Position numbers and translations under genes: made by a program. Shown piece after piece: positions 29,201-44,200 of a DNA stretch of 64,000 bases. The notes under the pieces were generated by a model, which was not told the origin of the DNA, ran no database searches, and saw only the letters and a list, made by a program, of their open reading frames with translations. How positions within the stretch are numbered: the first letter of the stretch is position 1; each line of letters starts with the position of its first letter. This stretch comes from Aptenodytes patagonicus (taxonomy: Eukaryota; Chordata; Aves; Sphenisciformes; Spheniscidae). The stretch covers positions 35,640,854-35,704,853 of the forward strand of contig NC_134953.1 in assembly GCF_965638725.1 (NCBI RefSeq), written 5' to 3'.

Positions 29201-32200
29201 AAATAAAAGACAGCAAACCTTACTGCAGCTCTATTAGTCACACCCAAAATCTACATTTGCTGATTATGGAATGAGAGGACAAAAGAAGAAGGGGAAAGAA
29301 ACAGAACTATTTCAGTGATTTAAAGACTGTTTCACATAAGCAATGAACCTCATACAGAGAACTAACATACACCAATTTAAGCTCTCCGGTGCTGAAAAAT
29401 TACATTACAGTCCAAATTCAATAGAGCAAACACAGTGCATTCAGAGAGAGCAGAATAAACAGAAAGTTTGGCAAATACATCATCCTGACATAATTGTTAG
29501 AACTACCACAGCTTCCAGAGAAAATCCTTCATCCTGCACTTTCATTAGCTCTGCCAGACCCAGCACAGGAATGGTATGTCAATTATAGGTAATGGCAAAA
29601 AAAGTGAAAAGAGTTTGAAATACCATTTCATAATTCATGAACTGCAGTGTATTTTATGCAGAATGTGTGTGCAAATTCTTGAAACAAAGAATCTCCCAGG
29701 TTTAAGCAAGTACTTATGGACATCTTTCATCCGCTTCAAAAGAACAGTGTCAATTTTAAAAGTGGCAGATCGTTCAGTCCACCTACACCTCTTACAATGA
29801 GCTTCCCTTTACCTGATTTGGAAAGTACTCCATTTCCTTTCGCTATGCCAACATAAACAAGGATGTTCACGACATCAGAAACTTCAATATGGAGATTTGT
29901 GGTTCCTATATCATGGTCTTTAGTAGCAGCCACACCTATGTTACAAGATAAAATTAGGATTTGTTGTATTGCATATTCACCTTCAAACAGAAATGTGCAA
30001 CAGCTAACTGAGAAAAATTTCTGAAAGTACACCAAACATCACAGAAAAGCATTTTATGTACAGACAGGCTTTAATGTGAAAATACCAAGATACACAAACT
30101 ACAAACATGCTTTTGCTGCACTTGCTAAACAAGAAAATGTTACTTTTTAACAAAGACTTTTGAGACATCTCTTAGCCCAGGTAACTGTCCCTACGTAACA
30201 GCTGTGTCAGAACAAAACACATTTCAGCAGAATATTTGAAGACGTTTTCTGACCACTACATTCCTTCCCAATCTTTCAACCTTTCAGGTTGTTCAGGGCA
30301 GAATATAAGTACAATGAATACACAAGGTTATCAAATCAAATGTGTCGCATTTATGTCTGGCTATAAGCCGAGGTCTTATCCAAGAGAAATCCCCAAGCAA
30401 AGAGGAAAATTAATTTTAGTTCTAAGAGGTGAAAACATACATGCTTAAGTCAAAAGGACATTTCAGAACACTAAGCCTTGCAGCAGTATTACATAAAAGT
30501 GTCATTAATGATTTAGTTCTGCAGACCCATGCCTGGATCGCTATTGTTAATGTGTTTATTTCAAAGGACAGCTGGAGAAGGTTTTAAATCGAAGCCATCA
30601 TGCTACAAATCACAACTCATTTCTTGTCCTATTACAACAATTTGTAAAACAGAATTGTACAAATTTGTTTGCAAAAGAAGGAGCAGCTGGAAAAGGTCTG
30701 AAGGAAACAACCTTTTCTAAACAGGTTTTTGAGTGTACAGCATACAATACAAATACAAATTATGAGAAAAACGCTGAGATTTATTTATAACCAGAATTAT
30801 CAACACAGTAATACTTCATGAAACATTATGTCATATGGCATTATTAAAGACAGGATCTCTCTTTGTGTAAAAGTAGCTAACCATTTATACGCTTCAGAAG
30901 ACTGTAACAGCACAGGAAAAGATAGAAAGAAATGCAGAAGTAAATAAACTCTCATGCCTGAGCTGCATGTACTGTTAATATGCAAGTCAGTAAAGCATTT
31001 CTCCTACGTTCAGTGAACAATTATCCTCCAAGCAAGCTCAGCCTTCTATCAAGCATTATAACGTGATATGCTACACTTCTAGGGCACACTCACCATATGC
31101 ACTGCATAGTCTGGGTCCCAAATCTGGACGGACAAAAAATCCTGGCAGATGAGAAGCCAAGTTTAGTTTTCCTTCTGGACTACAATATTCAGGCAAGGGT
31201 AAACTTTTTAGTAAGTCCTCATATCTGGAGGAGAAAAGAAGAAGAATGTAATTGAACCTGTGTCATTATACAAAGAGGGAAAAAAACAACGTGGAGAGTG
31301 ACTTAAGAATATCTAATACCAAATTCAAATACCTTGCTGGCATCATAGCCTTGAAATCTTCACCAGAAGGCCAATCTTTCAATTTTAGTAGAGCTGTTTC
31401 CCCATTTTTTATTTTCTGCCGTTCTGCAGGTAACATAGAAATTACTAAAAACTGATACACTGTAGGTGTTTTACTTTTTATTCAACTAAAACATGTAACT
31501 GAACTCTCAACTTGTCTGTAAAGATTTCATCCATAGAACAGGAGATATTTCGAGACTCAGAAATGATACAAAACAAACTCAACTAGTTGAGGAACAGTGA
31601 CATTTGTTTGGTTTCTTAGTCAGACCTAACTAGTATATTAGATTATCTTTAATTCTGCAAAGGTACAAAATGTGAGTTTCCATCACATTCTCTGGAAACA
31701 GATTACCTAGAGCTGTCTTTTTAAATTAAAGTTTCTTCAAAGCTTCAAGATCCATAAAGAATATTTTTAACTGCAGTTTCTAATATTGACTGTGTTCAGA
31801 ATCAATGGAATAATACATTTAAAGTAACGTACTTGAGACATCTTCAAAACCATCCCAGAACTCCTTGACATTGGTGTTTGAAATAATACTGTCTTTGCAA
31901 TTCAAGATATCAGCTTGCTGGTTTCCAAAATCTAGACTAATTGACTCAGCTTTCCACAGGCTGAAGTTCATTTTCTTATGCATACCAGACACTAAAACAG
32001 GCTGTAAAAAATAAAATAAAAAAATCAATACTTATCCTTTCTGCAGCAAACACCTCCTTCAATTAAACTGGAGTATAAATGCATCCAAAACACACACTGA
32101 AGACCTTGGCCCTACTGAGCTGTGAACACTTCCTCCAACAGCAACTATACCCAAGGTGTCACAACACACATATCTTTTTTGAATTTGAATCTCCGAAACA

Positions 32201-35200
32201 GTAATTTCTTTCGTATTATTAGCAGTTAACTGAAGTTTAAACTACACAAGGTTCAGATGTGGGCTATACCTGACAAGCTTTTGTTCACTGCTAACAATAC
32301 ATTTTCAAACATGGAGTGTTAAAGGAAAAATTTGCCTAACAACTCCCCCAGAGTTCATACTGAGGTCACTTTATAGACCAAACGGCTCAATACCTACCCT
32401 TCCTTGTTTCCAGCACTCTTTGAAGAGCTTCCAGTTGTTGTTGTTTTTATGGTCTCTGAGCCACAAAACATGCTTATCACAGATCCACGAATACTGAATA
32501 TCACTGTACAGTTTACTGCAGTCATCCTGAATACCTTTTCTATCATCCTTTGGCTCATCTTTTATTTCAGATTTTACATTCATCTTTGGTGCTCTATTTG
32601 GTGGAATCTTGTTTTCTACTACTGAAGCAATTATGTCATCAAGAATGTTTGGCATAGTCCTTCCACTCTTGCCACTCTATTAGAAAACAAACACATGTAT
32701 GCTTAAACAATGTAAAAGCAAATAAAGTTAATGCAACTCCTTTTGCAGTAGAATGACAACATTTCATTACCAATTAGAAGCTTGCAGTTACCTACTTCCT
32801 TTGTAGAAAACCGCACACATTCTTACATGAAAAAAGTTAGAAATACACAGCTATTACAAAACTCAATATATTGGAATCTTCCTTTGCCTTGTCAGGTTAA
32901 GGCTTTATCTAACTTCATGGACATTTTTTCATAATATGTATCAATTATCACTATATATATAAAAAAATAAAATGTTAATGCAAGTGTGTGTGTGCGCGCG
33001 CGTATAAAGTTTTAATTATGAATTAGTATTTAAAGCAATACAGCTATCAGACTGCTCTAACTACAATGTTCCAAAACAAATGATAGAGATTTTCAAATCC
33101 CGATATAAAAAAATGTACAACTTGTAAACACTTACTGCTGTTCCTGTGGAGTAAACTGGAGCAAAAGCAATACCAGCATCTGTAGAACCTAGACGCAGTT
33201 TGCCTGCTGTTGTAGTTAACAAATCTCGTAAGGTTGAGCCCTGCTCGTTGTTCTGGGACGCAGGAGGGGAGCTTTTACAGTTTTGGGACTCCAAATTATC
33301 CTGGTCTTTCTCCTCCTTGGAATGTTTTCCAGAAGGACATTCTTTGTTCTCTGAAACAACAATAATCATTGGAAATTTACACTGTTGTATCACGACGCAG
33401 ATATAGGAACAGCACCAGTATCCTGCATTTTATAATGGTGGTAAAATACTGTAGCACTAGTGCTTTATTCACCTGAAAACACACCAGAGGATGAACTAGA
33501 TCCTTCAAAATGCAGTCAAACTGTGACCATGAAAAGGCCTTCCTCAGCATCTCAGACATGCAGCTGAGTGAGTACCTGTCACAAATGAGAGATGCTGTAG
33601 CTGGAAATACTGCCACATTACATATGCATTCCACTAGTGGCTCTTCTGGTAACAGATTCTGATGCCACCAGGAGAAGGCATTGCAGTTTCAAGATTAAAA
33701 TTAAGGGGGAAAAGAACATCATCTTTTCTTTTCGTTGAACAGCAAACTATGCGCATTTTTCCTAATTAATTCAATTATGTATAACTGGTGCCCCCAAAGT
33801 CATGGACATGATATAACATATTTCAAACATATTACCTTTCTTTTCTTCTCTGGCTTTCTGCTCTGCAAGATCAGCTAACCAATGCAGTGGTGACTGGGAT
33901 TCAGGCGGTGTTAACTTGCTGTCTGTGCTTACATCACTCCTCGGACTTGTATTACCATTTGTCTCAGACTTTTGAGGAGTATTCTGCTGTTGAGACTCAG
34001 GCATGCACAGAGAAATTTTATTACTGTGGTTAAGGACATTCTGCAAAACCTGTAAAGAACAAATTTATTTTTAAGTATATAACTTTGCTCTAATATATTT
34101 CAAAGACAAGGCTAGCATTTAACCATTGTATATGCAAATTAAAACGCAACTGGTACTACCGAAATATAAAAATCCACAAGAATCCGAACATCTGAATAAA
34201 CTGCGATGTATATACCCATTTTAGACTCACCTGAGACACACCATTCATTGCAGGGAGCTTGCCAGCTTGCGTGCTCTGCTTGCTGGTACACTGACAATGG
34301 GATTTAATTTCAAATTTTTCTCTAATACTGTGCATAGCATCTAGAAGATCTGTCAACACTAGAAGACAATTAAGAAGAAAACCATCAGCAGCTCTCAATC
34401 ATTTTGTGACCTTCTTTACAATACACACACTGTAATGATAAAATGCTATCTCCAAAGCTTTTTAAAATTTAAACTATTAAAAATGCTAAATTTAACACTC
34501 AAAAATACTATAAAGACTGTCCAGTTTACCTTAAAGCTTGTGCAGAGAGAGACATGGTCTCTAATTAAATAATTGCATAATACTCTTCTGAATAATCTAA
34601 CCTTTACTCTGCATTCTGCACATAATCTGGCACACAACAAGCAAGCCAGTCATTCATCATTTAGTCCTCATTGTTCAACTGGTGCATCATTGCTTCATTT
34701 AGTAAAACCATCAAACTACAGACTGAAGTGAGCCACGTCCTGACAAAAAAATTAGTATGTGATCATGTAATTTAAGGCTGTTTGGTAATGGGTATGCACA
34801 GAACAACAAAACTGAGGTTACATAGGCAGTCTTCACTATACCGTTTCCAGATGAGTGGTTCGCTTCACAATTTAAAATTAAAACCAGTTTCAGTCTGGAA
34901 CCTGTTCTGGGGAATGTCACAATTTGAATTTATTATGGAATCTAACCAACCTTCATTTCTACCTGAACTAATATGCAACAACCCATAAAATAACGGCTGG
35001 ATCTGTACTTCCAGCTTAAAATAACCTGGGAATTTGCTTAACAAGTTCAAAGGCACATTTGAGTTTTCTATTCTCTGCTCTGCATCAATGCTGCGAGAGA
35101 ACACAAGTAAAGTTGCGCTAGCAACAACAACCACACCTAACTGTGCTTCTTTATAAAACTTGTTTGGTTGTAAGAAAAATTCTGAATTTTGCTGGGTTTA

Positions 35201-38200
35201 GGATTACTGTTCAGTTTGTCATTTATCACAAGCTCCTTTACTGCATTTTGCTTTAAGATGTTCAATCAGACGTCCAACCAAAACCATACATGAATCTTGT
35301 TCTTTTTTCTTCCCCGCCCTCCCCAGGGGTGGGGACGGGACACAACAGAAAACAGTGAAAAACAAATCCCCAAGAATCTGTTGCCACATAATGCTCCTTG
35401 GCAGTACTATTCCAAGATTTTCTTTTAACAGCTAAGGTCAGATTAATTAAGTACATTCTGGTTGTTTTATTCTGCTCTGAAATGGTAAAAAACGGTCGCA
35501 AAAAACACCCTGAATTTCTTCACTGCCTGTCCCTGAAACCCCTTCAGACATCTATCAGCATGCTCCTCTTTCTCTCCTCATCGTCTGTGCCCCTTGCTGT
35601 TAACTGCCCAAGATCACCTGCCTTCCTGCGACGATTTAACACAATTCACAGGTTTTTAAACGGAGAATGAGAAGTTTCAAGAAACAACTCCTGCCTCTCT
35701 TCACAGAAAGACCTGGGAAAAAACACATCCTGCTTGTTCGCAGGTCTTACCAGAGCCTGGAATAATTTGTGTTGGCATCAGGTGTTTGTGATCATGAGGC
35801 TGTCCCTTCACACACTTCATCCAGGCATATAACTCCTTATCTGCAAAAAACATTGCCAATTGTTTTACTTCATTTACAGTGGTACACAGAGCAAGCTAAC
35901 TAGCATTTTTCAGATTTGTTTTAGTTAGAAATGGTTTTCTACACATACTGTAAGTCTTCTGTCCTGGTATCCTGTGTGACAAAGATTTGCATACAACAGC
36001 TACTTTTCACAATAAAGAAAATTTTTAACAATACTGAAATCTGAAATAGCAGCATCTGTAACACAGACCCTTGCCAATAACCTCATAATAAACCTTCCCT
36101 TTATTACATTTAGAGAGTTGCCAATTTAGCATAAGCCGAAATCCTGTACAGTTGCAATTGAGAGAGTGAGACCCCCTTGATGAATTCTAACACGGAAAAG
36201 AGACACAATCAGGCTGTGGTTGTATGACCAATTTAATTTGACACAATCCACGCTCCAACTAGAAGTGGCCGTCTTCAACCAGAGAGGGCCAAACAAGCCA
36301 AAAAGATGAAGTTTTAACTGAATCAATTCTCTGATTTGGCCTACCATGCAGCTGCACCGATGTTACTGGTGGCACAAAGGAGAGGGAAGTTGCATCATGG
36401 ATTTATGTCAGATTAAAGCAACCATGAAACCACAAGTCTGTATGTACTGGTTGAAAATCATTTGTGGCAGCAGAGAGGGCCTAACTGGTAGGAGAGAGAG
36501 GCTTTCTATAAAGTTTCAGGAAGAATGTCCCTGCCAGAAAAAAAAAAATGCAGTGTAAAGACAAGACAGAGGAAGAACAAGCGCTAAAAATGTCTGGCCA
36601 AGCAATCGGTCACCGATCTGCTATGTGGTTTTGGGGCAGAAATACGAATGCAATTTCTCTCTCAAACCCCAGTCTTGTATCCTATCCACTGAACTGCTAG
36701 TTTTAAGAGACTTCAAATCTTTTTACTAGTTTGCTCAGCTCTAGCAATGTAAACTAAGGAGAGTACACTGAAGGAAGCATTTAGCACATTTAAAGCATTA
36801 TTTTCTTGCACTGTAATAGATACATAACGCACCAAATGTTCCTTTCAGATAAATATTAGATTTGTTAGCTATTTTGTAGTTTTTGTAACTCCTAAAACAT
36901 TGAAATATATAACTGGACACAAACATAAATCAAATCAAAAACCAAAACAGCATGTATCTACTTAAAGTATTTTATCACTGAAACGCTACAACATGGCATT
37001 CCACTTGATGGTGCCATGAACTGTCTGAAGGTAACAATGGATGCACATTCATTCATTCATTCATGCAGTAAAGTAATAAGAGAAGTCATTGATAAATATC
37101 TGAATATGGACTATTTAAACCTCTAACATTCCTGCTGAAGCAGGGGGAAACCAGTGTATTCTCCATTACATTTAGCAACTGTAAAAACAAGTACTGGTTC
37201 CAGGAAAAATGGTGTAATATAAAGTGCTATTATATAGAGATGGGTGGGTGGTTCTGAACTTTGTAAGAGAGTGCCAAAGGAGAGAGATAGTTCACATGAA
37301 TCCTACAGCATCATTAGAAATAAAGCTACAGAGAAGGAAGCTATCATACTTCTGCTTTTGCATGTAATATTGTCATGAACAGCAAGGAGAAAGTCTTCCC
37401 TGTTGGAAGACTGAAAAGAAGCCTGCTTCTGTATACTCCTTTTTTAAGCTTTGAAGACATTTTACTAAAATTTTCCTGGCTGATTAACACACACACTATA
37501 AAAAGCCTCTGACTGCATGTTCCCACTAGGGTAAATAATGTTCGGCGTGTATCCCAAGCCACGTCAGATGGATGTACACACATGTGCACACACAGACTTC
37601 AGCCAGTTAAGAGCTGCTGAAGCAGCCTCCAGCATTAAAGCATTAACGACTGTTGGAAAACACCAACATTAGTTCCCTAGAAACTTCAGGCTTTGATGGA
37701 AGTCTCTGGGAACATCCTATAACCGCAGTGTAGGAGGCTCTCACTGCGTGGATGAGTCTCTCCATTTATTAAAGACTTGCCATCTAACAGTTAAACTTTA
37801 TTTTACTAACATTTCACATCTGTGACATTCTGCTGCTATGACAAACATGGAAATGCTTTTCAAAACAGCATTATACTTGAGTCAGTTCCTGGCGCAATGT
37901 TTGACCACAGGACTGTGCCAAGGCACAATGCCTGCCACCCAGGGGAAGGCAGCCCTTTCCAACAAGCAGCCTGAGCACCAGTGTCACAGCCCAGGGCTGA
38001 ATGACCAGATCAATCTTCCAAGCCATTCTTCCTTTCAATTGCAACCAGGCTGGGTCACTCAGAAATCACAGGTTTGCAAGTCAGGCCTGTTATACCTCAC
38101 TACAGACTAAACTAGACATTTCCATTAAAGCACAGGAATTAGATTAAACTGAGTATGCGTGTAGGCTGCTGGATTGTGAAACCTCTGTTAACACTCATTT

Positions 38201-41200
38201 AAAATACTATGTGAAGTATTTCTCTCCATCTCTTTAATAATAAAAAAGTAGGCTGTTAAGTCAATATGACAAACCATGTACTTCTGAAGGGAGGACTCCA
38301 GAAAGCACTCAAATCAAGGCAAGTCTTCACAGAAATGAGTTACCATAAAGCAGGGAGGTGTAACGGAGTGCCAGTCTCACAGCTGAAGAACAAGATTTAA
38401 CCTTGAGGGGCAAGGCACAAGCAATCCAAGACAATCCACACAAAAAGACTGAAAAGCAGACAAAGACCTAAAATAGCCCCCACAGCAGTTGCTTTCTGAA
38501 TGACTGATTCTACATCTACCAACAAAAAAGGAGGCGAAAAAGATCTAAGAGAAACCAAAACACACAAGCAGTAATTTAATACTTTACAGAAAGGCAGATA
38601 CACTGGTGGATCAACAGCTCTACAACAAATGAGAATAAACAGCATATACAATACTCTAGTTCATAAAGAACTGACCTCTAGAACTTTTTCTCTCCTTTGC
38701 CTTGTAACAATCTAGGCAGACCACAAATCCACATTTTTGGCAGACCCAATGAATGTTAAATAATGTGGCTTCACATGCATCACACATCTCACGGACTCCT
38801 CTCACTGCTCTCTTCCATGCAATTTTGGCTGAAATACAAAATAAGCAGAATAAAAGGACTGAAATTTAAATGCAAAGCACAGAATGAATGGTCTTTGTAG
38901 ATGAAGCATTCGTAATTTTCCCCTCAAGATGCAACTGGATGTAGAGGGAGGAAAGTGATCCTTCATAAACAGACCATCAACATCTACCCCCTTAGTTGCA
39001 TTACGCAGCATCCCCATCAATGCTACTATCAATACACTATAAAGAAATTAAAGCATCCAAAAAACACAGACTAAAGTAATACAGAAAGAATATTCCTGCT
39101 CAACATGAGTGGGTTGCAAGTACAAAGAAGAACTTCTTTAACATATACTTTTAACCCCATGCAATGAAGAGAGCTGGGTTTTTCACCTGACTGCCTGTGG
39201 GACGTGTTTAATCTCAAGGGCAGCCAAACTGGTGAGTCGGATGGTTAAAATTGGCAGGATGGGAGGGAGATGCCTGTCCTGGCGACCTGGCTAGTACTTC
39301 TGCTTTCTGCCCCACCTCCTCCTCATATTGCCTGGAATTAGCAGAGCCACCAGCCCGTTTTAAAGCCTGTGCCCACCTGCTGTAGGTCAGAAGGACAGAC
39401 TAACTGTGGCTTTGGTAGGGAGGAGGCAACGGTGTTAGCACATGCTCTGTGGGGCCCAGGCCGTCACATTATTCTCCTTTGTTTTGGGAAGGAGACATGT
39501 CAGAAACACAATGTCTGTTGGCAGGAGTCAGTACCTGGCTTGCTGTGGGCCTTGGCTTGGAGCTGGCTGCTCTGGCCAGAGAGCTGGAGGCCAAGCTGGG
39601 AACCGAGGTTGCTTCAACCCCAACAGCAGCCTGGCCCTGGCCCAGCACAGCCACCAGCACAGGGAGGAGGAATGGGCTGGCTTACTGAGGAAGGTCCCTG
39701 CCCCTTGCTGACATACACTCTTACAAAAGAGCCTAGGAAAATCCAATGTGACAGTCCAGTGAAGTGAGGTACTCGAAAGGAAGCAACGGGTCATGACAAA
39801 TGCAAACACTCAAGTAAAACTGCACAACACTTAAGAGCATTTGAGATTTCCTTACCATCTTTTTTCACCCAGGACATGGCTGTTTTCTCAGATGTTACTA
39901 ACTGACAAAATTTATCACCTATGATATCTAGAATGTATTTAGAAGTTTCTAGGTCCAGTTCATCATCTTCATAGTTTTCATGTGTCCATAAACTCAGTGC
40001 TTCATCATCATATTGATCAGGAGAGGAGAAACCATCTATCCTAACCACTCCGTTCTTACTAAAAGATAACCTAAAAATGAAAACAGATAGTTTAACTGCC
40101 TATATCATTATATCCTGTGACTTACAGTTTACTTGCTAATTTACCTTACTGCTCATGTCTTAACAACAACTAAGTTTTCTTTACCTTCTTCAGCATCCTG
40201 CCATATTTTTAATTTAAAAATAAATCCTACTGCCAAAAATGGTTTTAAAACAAACAGTAAGGAAGCATGAAAACTGAAACTAACTTTTTAGGCACTTTTT
40301 GCATTCAGTGTAATCATCATTCGCTCTCTGTAACATTACTGCTTTAAAATTGCAGACAGGAAAATACTTTTATCCCCCCCCGAAGTTTGGTTCCACCTAT
40401 TCCTCACCTTTGATTTTCGGAGGGTGTGTGACAGCAATCATTCAGTCTGACTCGTATTTTATAGAACTTTCTATCCTACTGCTCTTATACTCAGAACAGG
40501 AGTTCGAACACTATATTCAAGTCTATCTAGGCAGAACAAATCACTAATACAAGGTAACATTTTTGCATCCGCTGATTTCTGACCTTTAAAATAACTAAAG
40601 GCTTCCCCGTTATCCTACCCGATACCGTTCCACTAACCCTGCCTGTATGTAGCCTATTTTTAAGCAGTAACAATTAATTATTCCAACTTGCATAATACAG
40701 GATAATTCATTATACATATGCGATTATTATAATAGTTAAGGAATTTTACAGCAAAGCCAGTAAAATAGTCCTGAATTCACAACTAAGTACCAAAAACGAT
40801 ACTCAGATGTGTATTTAATGAACAAGAAGAAACGATGAATTTTCCGTTACAATGACTTCCAACAGCAGTGCAAACTTCATTTACAATTCAAGCCCTACTA
40901 TCTAAACACAATGAAAATAATTAAACTGCTGTAAAATTTACCACAATATATTCAAAACATTCCGATTTTTAAATTCCATAACTGTTTTTTAAAATGTTGG
41001 CAAAACTTTATCACTGACGTTTTCTCCTTTATACAGGAGGAAAAAACCAAAACTCTCACATTGCCACATTAGGAAGCAAATACTCTTACGCAGAAGGTAT
41101 TCCGAGTCCAACCTTGGAATGATTCTTGTTGGACTACCAAGTCTTGTAACTAAAGTTTCATTATAAAAAATTAAACCCAATCTAGGGAACAATTTTCTGT

Positions 41201-44200
41201 CCAAAACAAGTTGGATATATACTGACAACACAGTCCACGTGCAAATTAAAGCCGTTTTGTTCTGTCTCAATAGCTGTTCTGCCTGCACCACGTACGCTAC
41301 GCTGCATCCTGGGAAATTTTCTTCCCGACTTGTGAGTTTTCCCTGATTGGCCATTAATTGTGAAAAAGGAGGTCACAACTCCTCTGTCCTCAGAAAACTC
41401 CCAGAAAACCCTGAGCAACATTCCCACCGTATACTGGCATAAGAACAATTACGAACTAGTGCAACTCTGCGGTTGTACAGCTTGTCCAGAATAACTGAAG
41501 CTTGCCTTTTGAAAATCCCACTTCAAATGTCAGACACCTGTGTAATGGTGATGTGCTGTATTTTCTGCTTGCCTAAGGTACACTGGGCAGCTGTTCTGAT
41601 GTCTTTGCTATAAAGCTTTAAACAGCAATGAAGTCAATCCACAAAAGAAGACATAGAAATGTAAATAGTGTTAAATTAGACAGTGTCTTTTATCAAGCAG
41701 ACTGACTGAGCCAGAAAAATCAGACAAGCTTTCAAGCATGCAAGTCCTTTGTCAGTATTATTTTTAAAAGTTAAAACACCACATTATCAGGAAATAGCTG
41801 TACTTACCGCCGAAAGTAGTAAAATCTACAAAATACTGGTGAGTGAGTTGGTTCTTCTCCTTTCTTACTTCTTATTAACCTACATTCTCTGCATTTTTGC
41901 AAATTTGGTCCTATTTCAGAGCAAGAATCATCCTGCAAAAAGGACTCTCCCGTTTGCTTCAGCTTCTTTACTTTGCGCCAATCTTTTAACACTGAGCGAG
42001 GTATACCAGCTGCAAAAGTAAGGAGAGTTTCAGATGAGGTACTGGCAGCCCTTATTCGCAGAACCCAGTCAGACCAGTCAGCGTTCAACATTTATGAAGT
42101 ACGTTTGTTACCTGCATAACATTATTTCATTATTACTTCCATTTGTCCGCCTGTCAGCACCAAAGTTTAAAAAGCATAGCTACCAATTAGACTGACACAG
42201 GCAGGAGCACAGTTAACTACCTGCTGAGCTACCAGGAATACCTAGGACACTGTATTTTCTCTTATATTAGGTGTATCGTTCACCAAATATTCCACTAAAA
42301 CCATCTTCAGAATCTCCTTCTTACAAAAGAAGCAAAGAAATACAATACCCCAAGAAAGAGAGGTTTGAATTCTGTTTCAAGTGAAGATGTATGCAAAAAA
42401 GGCAACAATTTAACGAATGAAAGCAGAGCTTAAAAAAAAAAAATCCTACTTCTTCAAGATTTGTTTTTGCTGAGGGTTACAGGTATGATTACAGAAGAGC
42501 AGCTATATTCACACGTAACTCATCTGAACTTAATGTAAAATATCCGGCATAAGGAAGAACAGAATCCATTTACTCTGTCAAGTTTGTTAGCTTTGCAAGG
42601 CTAAGCAGTATAATTCTATTTTCGATATGAAAGTCAACAGACCCAACACCGAGTAACACAAGGAGCAAATCTATTGAGTAATATATGCAATTTTCACATA
42701 GACATTTTGAAACTGAACCATGTTGTTGTTTTAACCAGGCTTTCATTTTAATGACTTTTAAAAGCGGTACCAGTTTTATCTGCATAGATACAAGTGTCTG
42801 TCATTTCATCTACCACTACTCTTGAAAGTTCATGTCCTGTAGACAGGGATCTGATGTAGAATGATAGGGAGGTCAGGGTGCTATCTTTGGACTTGGTACC
42901 TGGGTTCAGACCTGTATTTTGCCAGAGATGACTCGTGCAAACTTCGCAAGTGACAGACTGCCTATGCCTCAGTTCATGGCCTACAAAATGCTCTTCCCAA
43001 CTCATCCGAGGAGTATCATGGTAACTGGATTAAAACTTGAGAGCAGAAAAGGCCAAAGTACAGGTTTGCTAGTTCAAAACAACGTTTTCTGCCTTGGAAC
43101 CAGAGATCCTGGGAGTCATCTGGGAGCTGCTAGACCTCAAGCTCTGTGGGCAGGAACTTGGAAGACCCCCAATGCCTGCAGGACTGTAAAATGCCTTGCT
43201 TTGCAGGAGGGAGTCTTGCAGCCTGGAGCTCTGAGCACGCTGGCTAGCACAGAGCTAGCTCCCAGGGCTTTCTGAAACGGCACTGGGACAAAGCAGTTTT
43301 CAAGCCTGGCAGTATCCAGATACCACCCATGTTGCGAAACTGCCACTGAGCCCCCGATCCTGAAGCACGGTTATCTTCAGCTGCCTACAGGGAGCCCAGG
43401 CAGCCGTCCCATGGGGACCTGTGCTTTCCTGAAAGCTCCTCAAGGTTGATTGTTTTTGTATAGATCTTTGTGGAAGGTCCTTTTCCTAAGAAAACCTCTG
43501 ACCGGCGCGCTCTCAGAAATTGTAATGAAGCTCCCCCAAGATAAACTGACAGGAGTATCAGAAACGCTCATCTGTTTAATGGGTCAAGTAGGAGAAACGG
43601 ACAGAAAGACGCCAGGTCTATTAAGATTTCAAGAGAGGATGGCAAACACAAGAAGCTCCTACCACACCACAGGCCCAACCTGTTAACGTGCAGGACACAG
43701 GCTGTGCGACTCACAACAGAATGTAATACCAACTCCTACCCATTTCCTGACCTAAGTTCCATGAAACAGTTCTATAATGTATTACCATATATCCCTTTCA
43801 TACTCGGGTACCACTAGCCAAAACAGGAAGTTACTGCCTTCCTGTAACTTAGGTAAGCAATCCCTCTACAACAAACCTACAAAAAGTCTTTTGCGACAAT
43901 ACAAAGGTCATAAAGACCTAACATGTTACACGTATATGTTTACAGTTCACTTTAAGAAGTGAAACCAAGAAAGACTTTATAGGCATGTTCTCCTTGATCC
44001 TCCCTTTAGCTTGGAGGGGGGCAGCGGAAGAGTAATACTACTATCACTGGACCCAAACCAGAATACCTCAGACAGACTGCAACACTTCCAGCACCCAGTA
44101 CAACTTAGGCATCAAATACTCTCAGGTACCAGAAGAGTAACTTTATACACTAGGCAGTGAAAAGCCAGAGAATGTAATTACAGAGAGCAGTACTCATTTT

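Larger units (their letters stand above)
31225..35750 (-). other. JMJD1C: Short JMJD1C introns between exons -6 and -13
   Basis: The introns in this cluster run 31,225-31,332; 31,424-31,832; 32,002-32,397; 32,677-33,135; 33,351-33,835; 34,050-34,230; and 34,359-35,750. All have GT-AG borders and AT-rich content. The only notable item is the alternating purine-pyrimidine tract near 32,984. No repeat family is recognised. Confidence 0.85.
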
